A DNA stretch of 64,000 nucleotides from Polyangiaceae bacterium. GTDB taxonomy: Bacteria; Myxococcota_A; Polyangia; Polyangiales; Polyangiaceae. Positions 61,612 through 64,000 of this stretch are shown piece after piece (position 1 is the first letter of the stretch; each line of letters begins with the position of its first letter). Below the pieces are notes generated by a model. The model had not been told where the DNA came from, did not search any database, and saw nothing but the letters and a program-made list of their open reading frames with translations. The stretch spans positions 1-64,000 of the forward strand of contig JAICUB010000007.1 in NCBI GenBank assembly GCA_025936045.1, given 5' to 3'. Position numbers and translations under genes: made by a program.

Positions 61612-64000
61612 GCCGGCTCCCGCAGCATGGAGCGGAGCGCGCTCGTCACTCCCACATCGGGGATCGTGTCTTCGAGCGCGCGGACGTCGCACCAGCCGCA
61701 GGCGACATCCAGACATTCCACCGAAAGATGCGCAATGCCCGCCCCCACGTTGCTCGCGAGCGCCGCGTCGCAATCGGCACCCGAGGTCGCGAGCCAGCGG
61801 ATGTCGACCGAACTGCGGCCGAGCAGCGGGGCGAGCGACAACGACTCGAGCTCGGCGAGCGCGGCGGGCGCGAAGGTCGTGCCGAGGAGCTCGTTCGGAG
61901 GCGGCTTCGCGGCCCGCAGCCGAAAAAAGCGCAGGTGGGCGACGCTCTTCAGGTACGCGCGCTGCATGCGCGCGAGCGAGCGATGGTGCTTCACGCCGTC
62001 GTGCACGGGGTCCCACAAGAGCAGTCGGGTGAGGTCGAGCTCGGGGAGGGCGTCGCACAAGAGCAACGCACCGAGACGGACCCCGAGCGCCGCGACGCGC
62101 CGTGCGCCCGTGCGGCGACGCAGCTCGGCGCACGCGGCGCGGATGTCGGCCCGCCAGCGCTCGAGATCGGCGTCCGCGCTCGAGCCGAGCGAGTCACCGC
62201 AGCCGTAGTAGTCGAAGAGGAGCGTCGGTTTGCCTTCGCGCGCGAGCTCGCGGCCGAGCTTGTTCAGGACGAAGCGAGCGCGCGCGCTCTCGTGCCCCAC
62301 CGGTCCGGCTACGAGAACGGCCGTCTCGCTCTGGTCGAGCGCGCGCCCGTGCAGCACGCCGTACAGGCTCTGCTCCGGCCCGAAGTGGAAGATCTCCGGG
62401 CGCTCGAGCGGACGGCGCGTCACGGGCGCGGTCGGCCGTAGGCTCGGTCGCCCCTGCCGCTCGTCGCAGATGCGCGCGAGCACCTCGAGCGGCTCCCGCA
62501 GCACCTCCATGCCGTCGAGCTCGACGCCGAGCTTGCGTTCGACGTCGGCCGTGAGCCGCAGCGCCAAGAGCGAGTGCCCGCCGAGATCGAAGAAGTTGTC
62601 GTCGAGCGACACCTGCTTCAGACCGAGTAGCTCGCGAAAGCTCGCCGCGAGCGCGCGCTCCGTCTCCGATTCGGCGTCCCGGAGGCTTCCCCGCGCGAGC
62701 GCGCGCAAATCCGCTTCGTTCGGCTCGGGCAGCGCGCGGCGGTCGACCTTCGAGTTCTCGTTCAGCGGCAGGCGCTCGAGCTCGACGTACACGGCAGGCA
62801 CCATGTAGTCCGGCAGCTTCGCGGCCAAATGCGCGCGCACCGCGCCCATGCGCGAAGGGCCGGCGTCCCCCGCCGCGCGCTCGTCGAACACCACGTACGC
62901 GACGAGGCGCTTCTCGCCGTCGGTCGCCGAGCGTGCCGCGACCACGCCCTCGCGCACGCCCGGAGCGCGCCGGAGCTCGTACTCGACCTCGCCGAGCTCG
63001 ACGCGCATGCCGCGGATCTTCGTCTGAAAATCCGTCCGTCCCACGAGCTCGAGCCAACCGTCGCGGCTCATGCGGCCCCGATCGCCCATACGGTAGAAGC
63101 GGCGTCCTTCGAGCTCCACGTAGCGCTCCGCCGTGAGCTCCGGGCGCTTCAGGTAACCCTGCGTGACGCCTTCACCCGCAAAGTGGACCTCGCCGACGAC
63201 TCCGGCGGGTACCACGCTGCCCTCCGCGTCGAGCACGCGCACCGACACGTTGTCGAAGGGGCGGCCGACGAAAGTCCGCGTCACGCGGCGCCAGCGCGGC
63301 ACCGGAAAGGTGCAGCCCATGCAGCTGATTTCGCTCGAGCCGTAGATCACGAAAATTTCGGCATTCGCGAAGATCTCCTTCAACGCCTCGAGGAGCTCGG
63401 GCGGCACCGTGTCGCCGCCCGAAGACGCGTGGCGCACGCGCGAGAACGCCTCGAAGTCAGCGTATTTTTCACGGATGTGCGCGACGAGCCCGCGGAGCAG
63501 ACTCGGCCCGGCGTGGAAGATCGTGACCTCCGAAAGCGAGCGCGCCATGCGTGCCGCATCGAGCACGTGCTCGCGGTCGAGCACCAAGAGCGTCGCGCCG
63601 GTCACGAGCGGACTCATGAGCTCGAACAAGCTGATACTGAAGCTGAAGCGCGCGATGGCGGGCATCACGTCGCGCTCGTCGATGTCGTAGTGCTCGACGG
63701 CCACGCCGACGTAGTGGCGAAGGTTCGCGTAGCTGCCCATCACGCCCTTGGGCTGACCCGTGGTGCCCGAGGTATAAAAGACGTACGCGGTGTCGCTCGG
63801 AGCCACCGGCAGGCGCGGGTTCTCGACCGGCAGGGCCTGCGAAAGGTACTCGAGCGGGAGCACGAGCGCGGGCGACACCGGTAGTTTCCGCGCGAGTTTC
63901 TCCTGCGTGAGCACGGCGCGCGGCTCGATATCGTCGAGCATCGCGCGCATGCGCGCTTCGGGATACGTCGGGTCGAGCGGCACGTACACCGCGCCCGCTT
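61608..64000 (-). CDS. NRPS-like adenylation-carrier protein fused to an alpha/beta hydrolase (5' end outside window)
   Basis: Open to the window edge: codons before 63989 continue as Ala-Gly-Ala of a typical AGAVYVPLDP motif, so the start lies beyond 64000. About 797 residues are visible: adenylation domain (A3 YTSGTTGQPKGV, A5 YGSSE, A7 YRMGDRGR, A8 KIRGMRVELGEVE, A10 NENSKVDR), a carrier domain with Ser in NFFDLGGHSLLAL, then an alpha/beta-hydrolase-like domain with LLFDYYGCGDSLG and LGVRLGALLL. The A4 motif reads FSFSISLFELM, so the Asp that normally binds the alpha-amino group is Ser. The substrate is therefore probably not a standard alpha-amino acid. A second hydrolase gene follows with a 4-base overlap. 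Confidence 0.88.
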   Translation of the reverse strand, partial: AGAVYVPLDPTYPEARMRAMLDDIEPRAVLTQEKLARKLPVSPALVLPLEYLSQALPVENPRLPVAPSDTAYVFYTSGTTGQPKGVMGSYANLRHYVGVAVEHYDIDERDVMPAIARFSFSISLFELMSPLVTGATLLVLDREHVLDAARMARSLSEVTIFHAGPSLLRGLVAHIREKYADFEAFSRVRHASSGGDTVPPELLEALKEIFANAEIFVIYGSSEISCMGCTFPVPRWRRVTRTFVGRPFDNVSVRVLDAEGSVVPAGVVGEVHFAGEGVTQGYLKRPELTAERYVELEGRRFYRMGDRGRMSRDGWLELVGRTDFQTKIRGMRVELGEVEYELRRAPGVREGVVAARSATDGEKRLVAYVVFDERAAGDAGPSRMGAVRAHLAAKLPDYMVPAVYVELERLPLNENSKVDRRALPEPNEADLRALARGSLRDAESETERALAASFRELLGLKQVSLDDNFFDLGGHSLLALRLTADVERKLGVELDGMEVLREPLEVLARICDERQGRPSLRPTAPVTRRPLERPEIFHFGPEQSLYGVLHGRALDQSETAVLVAGPVGHESARARFVLNKLGRELAREGKPTLLFDYYGCGDSLGSSADADLERWRADIRAACAELRRRTGARRVAALGVRLGALLLCDALPELDLTRLLLWDPVHDGVKHHRSLARMQRAYLKSVAHLRFFRLRAAKPPPNELLGTTFAPAALAELESLSLAPLLGRSSVDIRWLATSGADCDAALASNVGAGIAHLSVECLDVACGWCDVRALEDTIPDVGVTSALRSMLREPA

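Noticed and set aside
1..64000. tRNA or rRNA genes, insertion sequences or attachment sites
   Set aside because: Reading found no cloverleaf, transposase or paired attachment sequences; a covariance-model scan would be needed to be certain for small RNAs.

Overview
The window reads as a chromosomal stretch of a very GC-rich Gram-negative predatory/social bacterium of the Myxococcota, most likely a Polyangiales (Sorangium/Polyangium-like) relative. Reasons: many outer-membrane or secreted lipoproteins with Gly/Ala/Ser/Thr-rich tethers after the lipobox, thrombospondin type 3 (TSP3) calcium-repeat proteins, a C-terminus resembling MYXO-CTERM, a Hanks-type Ser/Thr kinase, a TPR/PEGA-type protein, EGF and RCC1-like eukaryote-type repeats, and the DUF1592/DUF1588 + DUF1552 gene pair. 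No rRNA, tRNA, IS element, prophage or CRISPR array was recognised. Coding density is high, and many neighbouring genes overlap by 4 to 14 bases.

Layout. 1-12.9 kb: cell-envelope and surface proteins (Cys-rich secreted tail, M15 peptidase, Hsp70-like ATPase, OmpA/TSP3 porin-like protein overlapping a 1406-residue TSP3 lipoprotein, ASST-type lipoprotein). 13-24.9 kb: metabolism, centred on a two-armed lysine/2-oxoadipate degradation locus (leftward DUF1338 2-oxoadipate dioxygenase-like, glutaryl-CoA dehydrogenase, a plant-like enoyl-ACP reductase and a CBS protein; rightward saccharopine dehydrogenase and ALDH7). After it come a metallopeptidase, a ParB-like protein, a His/Met-rich Spy-like lipoprotein and a YCII protein. 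25-36.4 kb: EGF/RCC1 lipoprotein, hemerythrin, beta-propeller lipoprotein, a very large DyP peroxidase-catalase-like fusion, an Smr protein, and a DUF1854 gene overlapping an ABC exporter. 36.7-43.5 kb: DUF1592/1588 + DUF1552 pair, ClpP-like protease divergent from a small AraC regulator, beta-barrel protein. 43.6-50.8 kb: diadenylate cyclase plus single-domain response regulator, two FAD monooxygenases, tandem Usp, small basic and DUF4112 proteins. 50.8-56.2 kb: GH9 cellulase-like lipoprotein, DUF4230, Cys-rich lipoprotein, DUF1275 membrane protein. 56.3-60.8 kb: Ser/Thr kinase preceded by an amino-acid-binding-like lipoprotein, facing a TPR/PEGA-type protein. 60.8-64 kb: an NRPS-like adenylation-carrier-hydrolase protein (cut by the window end) translationally coupled to an alpha/beta hydrolase.

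The points most worth following are the DyP/catalase-like megaprotein with a duplicated N-terminal module; the lysine locus that encodes two alternative fates for 2-oxoadipate; the c-di-AMP cyclase/response-regulator pair with helically phased GCCGC/GCGGC half-sites in its divergent promoter; the DUF1854-ABC pair; the adenylation domain lacking the amino-group-binding Asp; and perfect hairpins sitting directly on start codons. All function calls come from motif reading by eye, without database searches.
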